In this document: positions 37,102-45,428 of the stretch, in pieces
Layout: every line of letters begins with the position of its first letter
How positions within the stretch are numbered: position 1 is the stretch's first letter
Origin: Parahaliea mediterranea
GTDB taxonomy: Bacteria; Pseudomonadota; Gammaproteobacteria; Pseudomonadales; Halieaceae
Assembly: GCF_003402235.1 (NCBI RefSeq)
Contig: NZ_QEWO01000002.1
Location: 682,001 to 746,000, forward strand
Direction of reading: 5' to 3'
DNA length: 64,000 bases
Translations under genes and position numbers: made by a program
Notes under the pieces: generated by a model
The model's input: the letters and a program-made list of their open reading frames with translations, nothing else
The model's database searches: none
Told to the model about the DNA's origin: nothing

Positions 37102-37128
37102 AAGACGTCTCAGCACAAGATATATTCC
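37102..37128 (-). promoter_or_regulatory. Candidate ECF promoter of the S8 protease gene
   Basis: On the minus strand GGAATA (37128-37123) and CGTCTT (37107-37102) are separated by 15 bp, matching the GGAAC / CGTC style of ECF sigma promoters, about 42 bp upstream of the protease start. Confidence 0.6.
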
Positions 37129-37135
37129 GGTAGAT

Positions 37136-37163
37136 GGAATAGAATCCCCGCCCAACACGTCAA
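37136..37163 (+). promoter_or_regulatory. Candidate ECF autoregulatory promoter
   Basis: GGAATA (37136-37141), 16 bp, then CGTCAA (37158-37163), about 19 bp before the sigma ATG. Its -35 element and that of the protease promoter are mirror images (TATTCC-N7-GGAATA, 37123-37141). Confidence 0.6.
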
Positions 37164-37181
37164 GGTCATAACAGGGACATT

Positions 37182-37682
37182 ATGCCATCACTCAACAGCT
37201 CTCAGCGAGAGGCTTTGCTCGCGGAGCTGAGTGGCCTGAAGAGATTCTGCTTTTCTCTCACTGGGAGTCAAGCCGATGCGGACGATCTTCTGCAGGCCAC
37301 CGTGGAAAAGGTTCTCGAGAAGGGAATGCCCGAGGACGCCCACCCGGCAAAGTGGGCGTATCGGGTGTGCAAGAACGCCTGGATCGATGAACTGCGCTCG
37401 CGGGAGGTCAGGCAGCGATATCCCGAGCAGGCGGAAGAGCCGGAGAGCTCTCCTTCTGCGGAACAGGTTGCCGGCCGCGAGCGGCAGGTAAGTGCGGTAG
37501 GTGCCGCCCTGGAACAGCTGGCAGACGAGCAGCGCCTGGCGCTGACGCTGGTAGCGGTGGAGGGCAAAACCTACGCCGAGGCCGCCGAGATTCTGGAGGT
37601 TCCCGTTGGGACCATCATGAGCAGGATCGCACGGGCACGGAAGCAACTGGCAACCACCATTAGTTTGGCTGAAGACGACTGA
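37182..37682 (+). CDS. ECF RNA polymerase sigma factor
   Basis: A 166-residue sigma-70 family ECF factor. Region 2 spans about 14-75 (LKRFCFSLTGSQADADDLLQ, WAYRVCKNAWIDELRSRE), then an acidic linker and region 4 at about 108-160 (LEQLADEQRLALTLVAVEGK, YAEAAEILEVPVGTIMSRIARARKQL). It would direct polymerase to GGAATA/CGTC-type promoters; its own gene and the divergent protease gene both carry one. The anti-sigma gene follows after 11 bp. Confidence 0.93.
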   Translation: MPSLNSSQREALLAELSGLKRFCFSLTGSQADADDLLQATVEKVLEKGMPEDAHPAKWAYRVCKNAWIDELRSREVRQRYPEQAEEPESSPSAEQVAGRERQVSAVGAALEQLADEQRLALTLVAVEGKTYAEAAEILEVPVGTIMSRIARARKQLATTISLAEDD

Positions 37683-37693
37683 CCGAGCGCTAT

Positions 37694-38401
37694 ATGACCA
37701 CTCAGGATCTGGAACTGCTATCACAATACCTCGACGGCGAACTGCCCGCCGGGGACGTTGCCCGCCTGGAGCAGCGGCTGGCCCAGGAGGCCCCACTGGC
37801 GGCCGAACTGCGCCGCCTGAAGCAGGCCGACGACGCCGTAAGGGCCTTTGCCGAGCAGGGCGCCGCCGGGGGCGTGCCCTCGCACGTCGCCGAACTGCTG
37901 GCGCCGGTATCCCAGTCGGCCCGGGTTATCCCCTTCCCGTCACGCCGTGGCCGCGCCGCCGTGGGCTTTGCCATTGCCGCCTCGCTGGTGGCCAGCGTCG
38001 GCCTGGTGCTGGCGCCCCAGTGGCAGGCGGGCGATGACGGCCCGTTGCTGGCACAGGCCCTGGAAACAACCCCCTCCAGCGCTGATGAGTGGCTCACCCT
38101 GGCCGATGGCCGTTCGCTGCGCCCGGTGCTGAGCTTTGCCGGCGATGATGGCCGCTGGTGCCGCGAGTACCAGCTGCAGGACGGCGGCCAGCAGTGGCGC
38201 GGGGTTGCCTGTCGCGGTGACAGCGGCTGGCAGACCGAAGTGCAGGTGGGCGAACCCGCGGATCTCGACAACAGCGGCGACTACCTGCCCGCCGGCGCGG
38301 ACGATGTCGATGCGATTTCCGACTTCATCCATCGCCATGCCGCCGGCATTCCCCTGAGCGCCGCCGAGGAAGCCCGGCTGATCGACCAGCACTGGCGCTG
38401 A
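37694..38401 (+). CDS. Transmembrane anti-sigma factor
   Basis: A 235-residue single-span protein. The N-terminal cytoplasmic part has the anti-sigma fold pattern LELLSQYLDGELPAGDVARLEQRL but no HxxxCxxC zinc site. A TM segment lies about residues 87-107 (AVGFAIAASLVASVGLVL). The periplasmic part has two Cys (GRWCREYQL, RGVACRGDSG) that could pair. It probably holds the ECF factor at the membrane until an envelope signal, perhaps proteolysis, frees it. Co-transcribed with the sigma gene. Confidence 0.85.
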   Translation: MTTQDLELLSQYLDGELPAGDVARLEQRLAQEAPLAAELRRLKQADDAVRAFAEQGAAGGVPSHVAELLAPVSQSARVIPFPSRRGRAAVGFAIAASLVASVGLVLAPQWQAGDDGPLLAQALETTPSSADEWLTLADGRSLRPVLSFAGDDGRWCREYQLQDGGQQWRGVACRGDSGWQTEVQVGEPADLDNSGDYLPAGADDVDAISDFIHRHAAGIPLSAAEEARLIDQHWR

Positions 38402-39131
38402 TACCGCCGGGGCCGCACAACCTGCGGCCCCAACGCTTCCACGGCTGATTGACTGCCGCGCCTTTTCCTTTCCGCCCCTCCCCTTTTCTGTTCCGTTTCC
38501 GCTCCTTTTCCTTTTTCCACGCGCCCGTTACCGCGCCTCCCAGCCCTGCCACCTGCCCCGCCGCAGCACAGGGCCGCCCAGCAGCGCCCGGATGCCAGCG
38601 ATCTACCGCCATCTAATACGCCGTGATAAGGGATATGAATGCAAAGACGTGCGAACGAAACAGCGCCGGGAAAGGCACCATTGATGAAATGACGAAGATG
38701 ACGAAAATATAGAGGAGGAGAGTGGCAGAGCCTGCCGCCCCATGTCGACGGCAGGCTCTGGAGTCCAGGCCCGGAGGGCTAGCGGTCCCCGGTCCTGTGT
38801 CCCGTTGCCAGTTTCGCCCTTACAGCTCACTGACGGGTGCCGCAACCACTTGCGCAGTCGCGGCGGGCGTTTTTTGAAAGTCGAGGCAGGTGTTGCCGGT
38901 CAGCGCCTCCGTTCTGCTTCGGAGGTCGATACCCAAATCAACGCGACAAACCTGCGCTCAAAGCGGTTTCACTCCACTTTCATACACTTGACGGGTTGGC
39001 GCTGGCACTTATTCCCGAAAAGTTCGATTTTTTTGTGCAGTGATAACCGCCTCAGTGGCTTATCGGCCGGCGCACGCGGAACTTGAGGGCCGGCGCCCGG
39101 GGCGGCCTGGGGGCCACACGGGCGCGGCAAG
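38402..39131. other. 730-bp region without a convincing gene
   Basis: It contains a pyrimidine-rich stretch (about 38455-38525), a long 12-bp stem hairpin (38726-38760) and a 68-codon frame (38837-39043) with no good ribosome site. The lower G+C near 38900-39050 could be a decayed gene. I cannot assign a function to any part. Confidence 0.5.
38726..38760. terminator. Long hairpin in the intergenic region
   Basis: A perfect 12-bp stem (CAGAGCCTGCCG / CGGCAGGCTCTG) with an 11-nt loop and no U-tract on either strand. It may be a terminator for the sigma operon or part of a structured RNA. Confidence 0.45.
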
Positions 39132-39917
39132 CTACAGCAGGGCCTTGCGGATGTTGTCCGCCAGCGCCAGCAGGGCGTCGCGCCGCGGCATGGCCAGCAG
39201 GCCGTCGAACATGGCCCGGTTCTGTTCGCCCGCTACATGGATTGGCCCCTGCGTCAGGTGATCGAGGGCCTCCGCCGCCACCTCCCGCGGGCTCATCATG
39301 CCCTCCAGGGTGCTGCGGTCGATGCCCTGCTTGTCGTGGGCCTCGGTGTCGGTACTGCCCGGGCACAGGGCCAGCACGTCGATACCGGCGGGGGACAGCT
39401 CGCCCCAGAGGCCTTCCGCCAGGCTGTTGGTGAAGGCTTTGGAGGCGGCGTACACCGCCGAGTACGGCACGCCGATCAAGCCCTCCACCGAGCTGGTGAT
39501 GATAATGCCGCCGCGCCCCCGCGCCCGCAGGGCGGGAATCAGGCGATGGCAGAGTTGCATGGGCGCCTGGCAATTGAGTTGCAGCAGTTCGGCCATCACC
39601 GCCGGGTCGTTGGCCTCGTGAGGGCCCTTGAGGCCAAAGCCCGCATTGCTGACCAGCAATCCGCAGTCGCGGCCCGCCATCGCCTGGGCCAGGGCCTCGA
39701 TGCCGGCCGCGTCGGCAAGGTCGGCAACCAGCACATCCACCGCCACCTGGCACTCGCTGCGCAGGCGCGCGGCGAGTTGCTCAAGACGCTCACCGCGGCG
39801 CGCCACCAGCAGCAGGTTGAGGCCCCGGGCGGCCAGTTCCTCGGCAAAGCCAACCCCGATCCCGGAGGAGGCGCCGGTGACCACCGCCAGCGGCCCGTAG
39901 CGCTCAGGAAATGCCAT
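39132..39917 (-). CDS. Short-chain dehydrogenase/reductase
   Basis: A 261-residue NAD(P)-dependent oxidoreductase. TGASSGIG nucleotide-binding motif at residues about 15-22, SNAGFG, the catalytic Ser in ITSSVEGL and the YAASK motif (Tyr-x-x-x-Lys). LLLVARRGERLEQLA suggests NADP preference. Resembles DltE/classical SDRs acting on lipidic carbonyl groups; the substrate is unknown. Start at 39917 overlaps the VOC gene end by 14 bp, so the genes are co-transcribed. Confidence 0.92.
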   Translation of the reverse strand: MAFPERYGPLAVVTGASSGIGVGFAEELAARGLNLLLVARRGERLEQLAARLRSECQVAVDVLVADLADAAGIEALAQAMAGRDCGLLVSNAGFGLKGPHEANDPAVMAELLQLNCQAPMQLCHRLIPALRARGRGGIIITSSVEGLIGVPYSAVYAASKAFTNSLAEGLWGELSPAGIDVLALCPGSTDTEAHDKQGIDRSTLEGMMSPREVAAEALDHLTQGPIHVAGEQNRAMFDGLLAMPRRDALLALADNIRKALL

Positions 39918-40383
39918 CGGGCACCACCTTGCCGTTGTGCTTATCTTCAAACAGCTCCACGATGACGGGGTCGCCCTCACGTTCCATGTAGGCCACTGCC
40001 AGCCCCTCGGCAAACTGGGTGTGCCAGATGGCCCGGTAGCCTAGCCCTTCGGCCCCCGCTACGGCCGTCTTCAGCTCCGCCACCTTGAAGCGCACATGGT
40101 GCATGCCCTCGCGGCCGGCATCCAGGAACTCCTTGTGCGGCGAGCCGCCGGACACCCACTCGATAAACTCAATCTCGATATCACCACTGCGGGCAAAGGC
40201 GATATTGAGCCGGCAGGGCTCGCGCTGCCCGCGGTAGTTGTATTCGTAGGCATCGAACTCGTGATAGCTGAAGGGGCCAAACACCCCCTGGTAGCGCTCG
40301 ATAGCCGCTTTGACATCGTGAAACACAAAACCCACCTGATCCATCGGCCCGAGGTCCAGTTGGGTGCGAAGTTCGTCTGTCAT
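39904..40383 (-). CDS. VOC (glyoxalase/methylmalonyl-CoA epimerase-like) protein
   Basis: A 159-residue single vicinal-oxygen-chelate unit: DQVGFVFHDVKAAIERYQGVFGPF, IEIEFIEWVSG, GMHHVRFKVAEL and a final DPVIVELFE. Metal ligands are likely His/Gln early, His in GMHHV and Glu in VELFE. The ATG at 40383 has AGGAGA upstream. It sits between the old-yellow-enzyme flavoprotein and the SDR in one minus-strand operon, which suggests a shared catabolic route for an enone or CoA ester; the exact step is not readable. Confidence 0.85.
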   Translation of the reverse strand: MTDELRTQLDLGPMDQVGFVFHDVKAAIERYQGVFGPFSYHEFDAYEYNYRGQREPCRLNIAFARSGDIEIEFIEWVSGGSPHKEFLDAGREGMHHVRFKVAELKTAVAGAEGLGYRAIWHTQFAEGLAVAYMEREGDPVIVELFEDKHNGKVVPDGIS

Positions 40384-40424
40384 GGTTATTCTCCTGTCGA
40401 ACCGTTTCGCTGTGGCGGGGTGAC

Positions 40425-42548
40425 TCAGTCGAGACTGGCCACCAGTTCCGCCGCGGATTCCATGGCGCCCTCGATATAGCTGACGCCCCGGCAATCACCA
40501 ATGCTGTGTACGCGCATCCCCTGGCTTTGCAGTTGCTCCGCCAGGCTCAAATCGCCGGTGGCGCCCTGGGCGACGATGACCTCATCGGCGTCAATCCGGC
40601 GCTGCTGGCCACGGTAGTTGGTGTAGCTCACGCAGTGCTCGCCAATGGCGATATCACGGGCACGGTTCAGCAGCACCACGCCCTCTTCGCGCAACTCGTG
40701 TAGCAGGCGCAAGCGGCGCACCAGGTAGAGCCCGGCCCCCGGCCGGCTGGCACTGTCGACCACGGTCACCTGGCGGCCGCGGTGGGCGAGGTATTCCGCC
40801 AGCTCAAGGCCCACCAGTTCGGCACCTATCACCACAATACGCTTGCCCAGTGGCAGCCAGGCGCGGGACACCTGGCGCAGCAGCCAGGGGTGCTTGTTGG
40901 CTCCGGTCACCGCGCCGGCGCGGGTCATCAGGCGGGTAAAGCCGCTGGTTTTGGCCTGCAGGGCCGCGTTCTGCTCGCCCAGCACCAGGGCGCGCATCTC
41001 GTCGCCGCTGTACACAAAGGCCTGATCCTTGCCGGGGATGTCCGGCAGGTCGCGCCGGGCACCGGTGGCAACGATGACTTCGTCCACCCCCAGTTGCGCC
41101 AGCAGCGACGGGGTGGCGCGGGTATTCAGGCGCACCTCCACCGCAGACTGCTCGGTCTGCCGCCGCAGCCAGCGCAGCAGGCGCTCGTTGGGCTCGTAGG
41201 CAATGCTGGCAAACTGCAGGGTGCCGCCCAGGCGGTCGGCCGCCTCCAGCAGGGTGACCCGGTGCCCCTTTTCCACCAGGCGGCGGGCCGCTTCCATGCC
41301 GGCCGGCCCGCCACCCACCACGGCAAAGTGGCGAGCATGGCTGGTGGCAATCAGGCTGCGGGTCAGTTCGTGGGCGGTTTCCGGGTTCACCGCGCACTTT
41401 ACCGGCTTCAGCACGTAAATCTGGCTGACGCAGCAATAGCAGTACACACAGGGGCGGATATCGTCCAGCTGGCCTGCCATCACCTTGTTCGGCAGATCCG
41501 GGTCGGCCAGCAGCTTGCGCCCCATGCCGAGCAGATCGAAGTGGCCGGCGGCAATGTGCTTGTCGGCGGCGGCCGGCTCAATGCGGCCGGAGGTAATCAC
41601 CGGAATGGACAGGGCCTGCTTGATGCTGGTGGCGCCGGCCACCAGCCGTTCCGGGGTGTGGGGAATGTTCGATTCGGAGTGGTTCACGCCCATGGAGGTG
41701 TCGTGATAGGCGCTCACCGTGATGGCGTCGACGCCGGCCTGCTCCAGCAGGCGGGCGGTTTCCCGCGCGTCCGCCAGGCTGATGCCCTCCGGGTTGCCGA
41801 ACTCGCCGGAATCAATCTTGACCCACACCGGATAGTCCTTGCCCACCGCTTCGCGCACGGCGGCCACAATCTCCAGCAGGAAGCGGGCGCGGTTGGCCAG
41901 GCTGCCGCCGTAGTCGTCGTCACGCTGGTTGGTGAGGGGCGAGAGAAACTCGGAAATGATGTAGCCGTGGCCGCCGTGAATCTCCACGCCGTCGATGCCG
42001 GCGGTTTTTGCCCGCACCGCCGCCGCGGCAAAGTCCGCCACCAGGGTGGCGATGTCGTCCTTGGTCATCACATGCAGGCGGGGCTCGGGCGCGTCCGGGT
42101 TGAACATGGCCGCCAGTTCTTCCTCCAGGAAGCCGTCTGCCATGTCCCCCTGCTTCACCACCGGATAGGAGGGCACCCACATGGGCCGGCCCTCGGCGCG
42201 ATCCTGGGCCGCCACCAGCCCACCGTGGTGCAACTGGGCGGCCAGCTTGGCGCCGTGGGCGTGCACGGCATCGGCCAACTTGCGCCAGTCGGGAATGTGC
42301 TCGTCGCGGGAGATGGCGGCCTGCCAGGGCTGGTTGGCGCCGTTGGGCCAGCTCACACCCACCGAGCCCAGTACGATCAGGCCGGCGCCGCCCTTGGCTT
42401 GGCGCTCATGGAAGGCGTGCAGACGTTCGCTGGGGCCGCCGCCTTCGGCGCCGAGGTTGGTGCCCATGGCGGTGACCACCATGCGGTTTTTCAGGTGCAG
42501 GCTGCCGATCCGACAGGGGGACGACAAATTCGCGAGGGGCTTGCTCAT
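40425..42548 (-). CDS. Old-yellow-enzyme / dienoyl-CoA reductase-type flavoprotein
   Basis: A 707-residue FMN, [4Fe-4S], FAD enzyme like 2,4-dienoyl-CoA reductase or trimethylamine dehydrogenase. The N-terminal barrel (1-340) has LKNRMVVTAMGTN, LAAQLHHGG, GIDGVEIHGGHGYIISEFLSP and NQRDDDYGG. The Fe-S site reads CVYCYCCV ... KCAVNP, a C-x2-C-x2-C variant one residue tighter than the usual C-x2-C-x3-C. The Rossmann part follows (VVGGGPAGMEAARRL, about 400; VIGAELVGLELAEYL, about 575; SIGDCRG). It reduces a conjugated double bond using NAD(P)H. First gene of the OYE-VOC-SDR operon. A related gene is cut by the right window edge. Confidence 0.92.
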   Translation of the reverse strand: MSKPLANLSSPCRIGSLHLKNRMVVTAMGTNLGAEGGGPSERLHAFHERQAKGGAGLIVLGSVGVSWPNGANQPWQAAISRDEHIPDWRKLADAVHAHGAKLAAQLHHGGLVAAQDRAEGRPMWVPSYPVVKQGDMADGFLEEELAAMFNPDAPEPRLHVMTKDDIATLVADFAAAAVRAKTAGIDGVEIHGGHGYIISEFLSPLTNQRDDDYGGSLANRARFLLEIVAAVREAVGKDYPVWVKIDSGEFGNPEGISLADARETARLLEQAGVDAITVSAYHDTSMGVNHSESNIPHTPERLVAGATSIKQALSIPVITSGRIEPAAADKHIAAGHFDLLGMGRKLLADPDLPNKVMAGQLDDIRPCVYCYCCVSQIYVLKPVKCAVNPETAHELTRSLIATSHARHFAVVGGGPAGMEAARRLVEKGHRVTLLEAADRLGGTLQFASIAYEPNERLLRWLRRQTEQSAVEVRLNTRATPSLLAQLGVDEVIVATGARRDLPDIPGKDQAFVYSGDEMRALVLGEQNAALQAKTSGFTRLMTRAGAVTGANKHPWLLRQVSRAWLPLGKRIVVIGAELVGLELAEYLAHRGRQVTVVDSASRPGAGLYLVRRLRLLHELREEGVVLLNRARDIAIGEHCVSYTNYRGQQRRIDADEVIVAQGATGDLSLAEQLQSQGMRVHSIGDCRGVSYIEGAMESAAELVASLD

Positions 42549-42754
42549 ACAGCAGACTTCCGGGCAGCGTAATCAGAGTAGTTTGCCGCCCATGGTAGCC
42601 AACTCGGGGCCCCGCCGTAGCCCCGCACTCCCCCGCCGGGAGCGATTGCCATGCCCAGTTCAACTATGTAATCACGCAGCGCGGCACTGACCGGATTGAC
42701 CACCCGCCCGCGCTTTGCCATTCTCGACGGCCCTTCCCGGCAAAGACCCCATCC

Positions 42755-43183
42755 ATGGCCCGCAAAACCATCGACCTGCCCAGTCAATTCCTGTTCCAGA
42801 CCGACTACGACGTGCTCTACACCGACGTCAACAATGCCAACCACCTGGGGGCCGACCGAGTGCTGCCCATCGCCATGGAGGCCCAGCTGCGCTTTATCAA
42901 GCAGATCGGCTACGAGGATGCCATCGCCTTCGAGGACGCAGGCCTGATCATGGCCCACTCGGAGGTGGCCTACCTGTCCGAGGCGGGCTATGGCGACCGG
43001 CTCAGCGTGGAGCTGGGCGCCGGCGAATTCACCGGCAAGAGCTTCCAGTTCATCTACCGCATCAGCAACCTGAGCCGCGAGCGGGAAATGGCCCGGGTGG
43101 CCACGACCCTGCTGTTCTTCGACTACAAACAAAGTTGCGTGGTGCCGGTGCCGGATGCCTTTCGCCAGCGCTGCAGCGCCTGA
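42755..43183 (+). CDS. Hotdog-fold thioesterase (4HBT family)
   Basis: A 142-residue acyl-CoA thioesterase-like protein. FQTDYDVLYTDVNNANHLGADR (residues about 14-35) is the 4HBT active-site loop with the Asn-His pair, followed by IMAHSEVAYLSEAGYGDRLSVE. It would hydrolyse an aryl- or acyl-CoA ester; the substrate is unknown. Divergent from the old-yellow-enzyme operon and followed after 24 bp by the M20 amidohydrolase gene. Confidence 0.88.
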   Translation: MARKTIDLPSQFLFQTDYDVLYTDVNNANHLGADRVLPIAMEAQLRFIKQIGYEDAIAFEDAGLIMAHSEVAYLSEAGYGDRLSVELGAGEFTGKSFQFIYRISNLSREREMARVATTLLFFDYKQSCVVPVPDAFRQRCSA

Positions 43184-43207
43184 CCCTTAACAACAATGGA
43201 GCGCCCC

Positions 43208-44557
43208 ATGCCAAATCGTTACAAAACCGCGTCTTTTTCTGCCCTGAAGGCCCGCCTGTTCACCACCGCCGGGCTTTTCTGTGCGGGAATTTTTACCGCC
43301 AGCCTGCCCGCCCAGGGGGCGGAACAGCCCCTGCAGGCCGCCATCGCGGCCAGCGAACAGCAGGTTATCGCCTGGCGCCGGCATTTCCACCAGCACCCGG
43401 AGCTGTCCAACCGCGAATTTGAAACCGCAAAAACGGTGGCCGCGGAGCTGCGCAAACTGAAGCTGGACAAGGTGGAAACCGGCATCGCCCACACCGGCGT
43501 GGTGGGCACCCTGGTGGGCGGCAAGCCGGGGCCGGTGATCGCCCTGCGCGCCGACATGGATGCCCTGCCGGTGGCCGAGCAGACCGGGCTGCCCTTCGCC
43601 TCCACCGCCAAGGGCGAATACAACGGCGCCGAGGTGCCGGTGATGCACGCCTGCGGCCACGACGCCCACGTGGCCATGCTGCTGGGGGCGGCGAAGGTGT
43701 TGGCGGAGCAGCGCGCGCAGCTGGCGGGCACGGTGAAATTCGTGTTCCAGCCGGCGGAAGAAGGCCCACCCGGGGATGAGGCCGGCGGTGCCGCGCTGAT
43801 GATTGACGAGGGCCTGCTGCGCGGCAAGGACGCGCCGGAAGCCATTCTCGGCCTGCACGTGTGGCCCAACGACGCCGGCGAGATTACCTATCGGGCCGGT
43901 GGCTTCATGGCGGCGGCGGACAACCTGGCCATCACCGTCACCGGACGCCAGACCCACGGCTCCTCTCCCTGGCTGGGGGTTGACCCCATCTACACCGCGG
44001 CCCAGATCGCCACCGCCCTGCAGGGCCTGCCCGGCCGCCACCTGGACATTACCCGCGGCCCGGTGGTAGTCACGATTGGCAGCATTCACGGCGGTGTGCG
44101 CGGCAATATCATTCCCGACACCGTTACCCTGGCAGGCACCCTGCGCACCTTCGACATGGCGGTGCGCGACGACCTGCACGAGAAACTGCGCCAGACGGTG
44201 GCCTCCATCGCCGCCGCCAATGGCGCCAGCGTGGAGGTCACCATCACCGAGGCCGCCCCGGTCACAGTGAACGACCCCGCCCTGCTCAGGCGCATGATGC
44301 CCACCCTCGCCCGGGCCGCCGGCGCCGAGCGGGTGCAGGAGGGGCCGGCCATCACCGGCGCAGAGGATTTCGGCTACTTCGAACAGCACATTCCCGGGCT
44401 GTTTCTGCACCTTGGCGTGGGCGATCCGGATGTGCCGCGCAGCGAGCGCCCGGCCAACCACTCCCCCTTCTTCGACATTGAGGAAAGCGCCTTGATTACC
44501 GGCGTGCGCACCCTGGTGGGCTTTGCCATGGACTACCCGGCCAGCGCGCCGCAGTAG
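43208..44557 (+). CDS. Secreted M20 family amidohydrolase (carboxypeptidase-like)
   Basis: A 449-residue zinc enzyme with a signal peptide (FTTAGLFCAGIFTASLPAQGA). Metal and catalytic motifs: ALRADMDALPV, VMHACGHDAHVAM, FQPAEEGPPGDEA and the late AITGAEDFGYF. The dimerisation domain lies near 220-330 (TVTGRQTHGSSPW). It belongs to the hippurate/N-acyl-amino-acid amidohydrolase branch (IAA-Leu hydrolase type). The ATG at 43208 is chosen because GGAG lies about 6 bp before it inside the frame from 43196. Probably periplasmic cleavage of N-acyl amino acids. Confidence 0.92.
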   Translation: MPNRYKTASFSALKARLFTTAGLFCAGIFTASLPAQGAEQPLQAAIAASEQQVIAWRRHFHQHPELSNREFETAKTVAAELRKLKLDKVETGIAHTGVVGTLVGGKPGPVIALRADMDALPVAEQTGLPFASTAKGEYNGAEVPVMHACGHDAHVAMLLGAAKVLAEQRAQLAGTVKFVFQPAEEGPPGDEAGGAALMIDEGLLRGKDAPEAILGLHVWPNDAGEITYRAGGFMAAADNLAITVTGRQTHGSSPWLGVDPIYTAAQIATALQGLPGRHLDITRGPVVVTIGSIHGGVRGNIIPDTVTLAGTLRTFDMAVRDDLHEKLRQTVASIAAANGASVEVTITEAAPVTVNDPALLRRMMPTLARAAGAERVQEGPAITGAEDFGYFEQHIPGLFLHLGVGDPDVPRSERPANHSPFFDIEESALITGVRTLVGFAMDYPASAPQ

Positions 44558-44559
44558 GT

Positions 44560-45258
44560 TCAGATCGGCAGGGGAATAAACACCGTCGAAGCGGTGTGCA
44601 CGGCGCTGGTGATCAGGCGGTCATCGGCGTCGGCCGCCACCCGCGCCAGCAGGTCCTGCAGGGCGATCAGCTTGCCGAACAGGCGCTCGAAGCTGAGGTT
44701 GTCGACCACGCCCTCGTTTTCGTGGCTGATAAGAACCGGGCGCCCGTCGGGGTAGCGGGTGTTCTTCAGCTTCCACACCAGCACCTCCACATTGCGGGCG
44801 CTGGCGGACAGGGCCTCGGCGTTGAGTTGGTCCACCATGAAGAATTCGGGCCGGTAGTCGTAGGCCTGGCGCAGCATGCCCCCCAGCCCCGCCACCAGGG
44901 CAAACACCCGGTCGCCACGATAGTGGGCATCAAAGGCGAGGTTCATTGCATCAATCCCCTGGCGACCCTGCAGCTCGGGAAAGTCCAGCTTGCGTTCGTT
45001 GACCTTGAGCTGGGCCAGGCGGCCCTCGATGGTCATCCCGGGAATTTTGTCCAGCTCGGCGGGGTTGCGCCGGTACAGCTTGACGGTGAGCTCGCGCACC
45101 AGGCGGCGGGTTTCGCTGATGGCCTCGTCGGTCACCAGGTCGATGTCGGATTTGGCGAGGTTCTTGACGCTGTAGCCACCACAACCGGCGAGGGAGAACA
45201 GCGCGGCCAGCAACAGCAGCCGCGCCAGCCGGCCAACGCCTTCAGTAAACCGGCACAT
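44560..45258 (-). CDS. Lipoprotein of unknown function
   Basis: A 232-residue lipoprotein with lipobox SLAGC (Cys near residue 26). The mature part is helical and charged (SDIDLVTDEAISETRRLVRE, YDYRPEFFMVDQLNAEALSA, GRPVLISHENEGV), ending in a hydrophobic STVFIPLPI. I do not recognise a named family. Its start overlaps the end of a small candidate gene, which may couple translation. Convergent with the M20 gene, with stops 2 bp apart. Confidence 0.75.
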   Translation of the reverse strand: MCRFTEGVGRLARLLLLAALFSLAGCGGYSVKNLAKSDIDLVTDEAISETRRLVRELTVKLYRRNPAELDKIPGMTIEGRLAQLKVNERKLDFPELQGRQGIDAMNLAFDAHYRGDRVFALVAGLGGMLRQAYDYRPEFFMVDQLNAEALSASARNVEVLVWKLKNTRYPDGRPVLISHENEGVVDNLSFERLFGKLIALQDLLARVAADADDRLITSAVHTASTVFIPLPI

Positions 45259-45355
45259 CCCGCTGGTAGGTATCCCTGTCCAGTGGCAGCGCGCCGAACA
45301 TCAGATCGGCGTTGGCCCGGGTGAAAGCCGCCAGGCTAATGATTTTGCGGACCAA
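45242..45355 (-). CDS. Candidate 37-residue small protein upstream of the lipoprotein
   Basis: A TTG at 45355 with GGGAGG 4-5 bp before it opens a short frame (RKIISLAAFTRANAD ... QRDVPVY) that stops inside the start of the lipoprotein gene (17-bp overlap). The ribosome site is the best in the area. It could be a leader peptide coupled to the lipoprotein or a small real gene; no family is recognised. Confidence 0.4.
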   Translation of the reverse strand: MVRKIISLAAFTRANADLMFGALPLDRDTYQRDVPVY

Positions 45356-45428
45356 GCCGCCTCCCTGTGCATCGCGGTGATTACCTCGCCTCATACTAAG
45401 GGCATTGCTGCGACAATGACAGGCCGCT

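Noticed and set aside
38455-38525. Pyrimidine-rich tract
   Set aside because: Considered as a phase-variable repeat, but the units are irregular, so it is only reported as part of the intergenic region.
38635-38712. 25-codon frame in the 730-bp gap
   Set aside because: Too short, with no supporting conservation and a ribosome site too close to the start.
38837-39043. 68-codon frame in the 730-bp gap
   Set aside because: No ribosome site and Arg/Cys-rich start; possibly a gene remnant but not supportable as a gene.
40782-42572. 596-codon plus-strand frame opposite the flavoprotein
   Set aside because: Low-complexity composition typical of an antisense frame; the minus strand carries FMN, Fe-S and FAD motifs.
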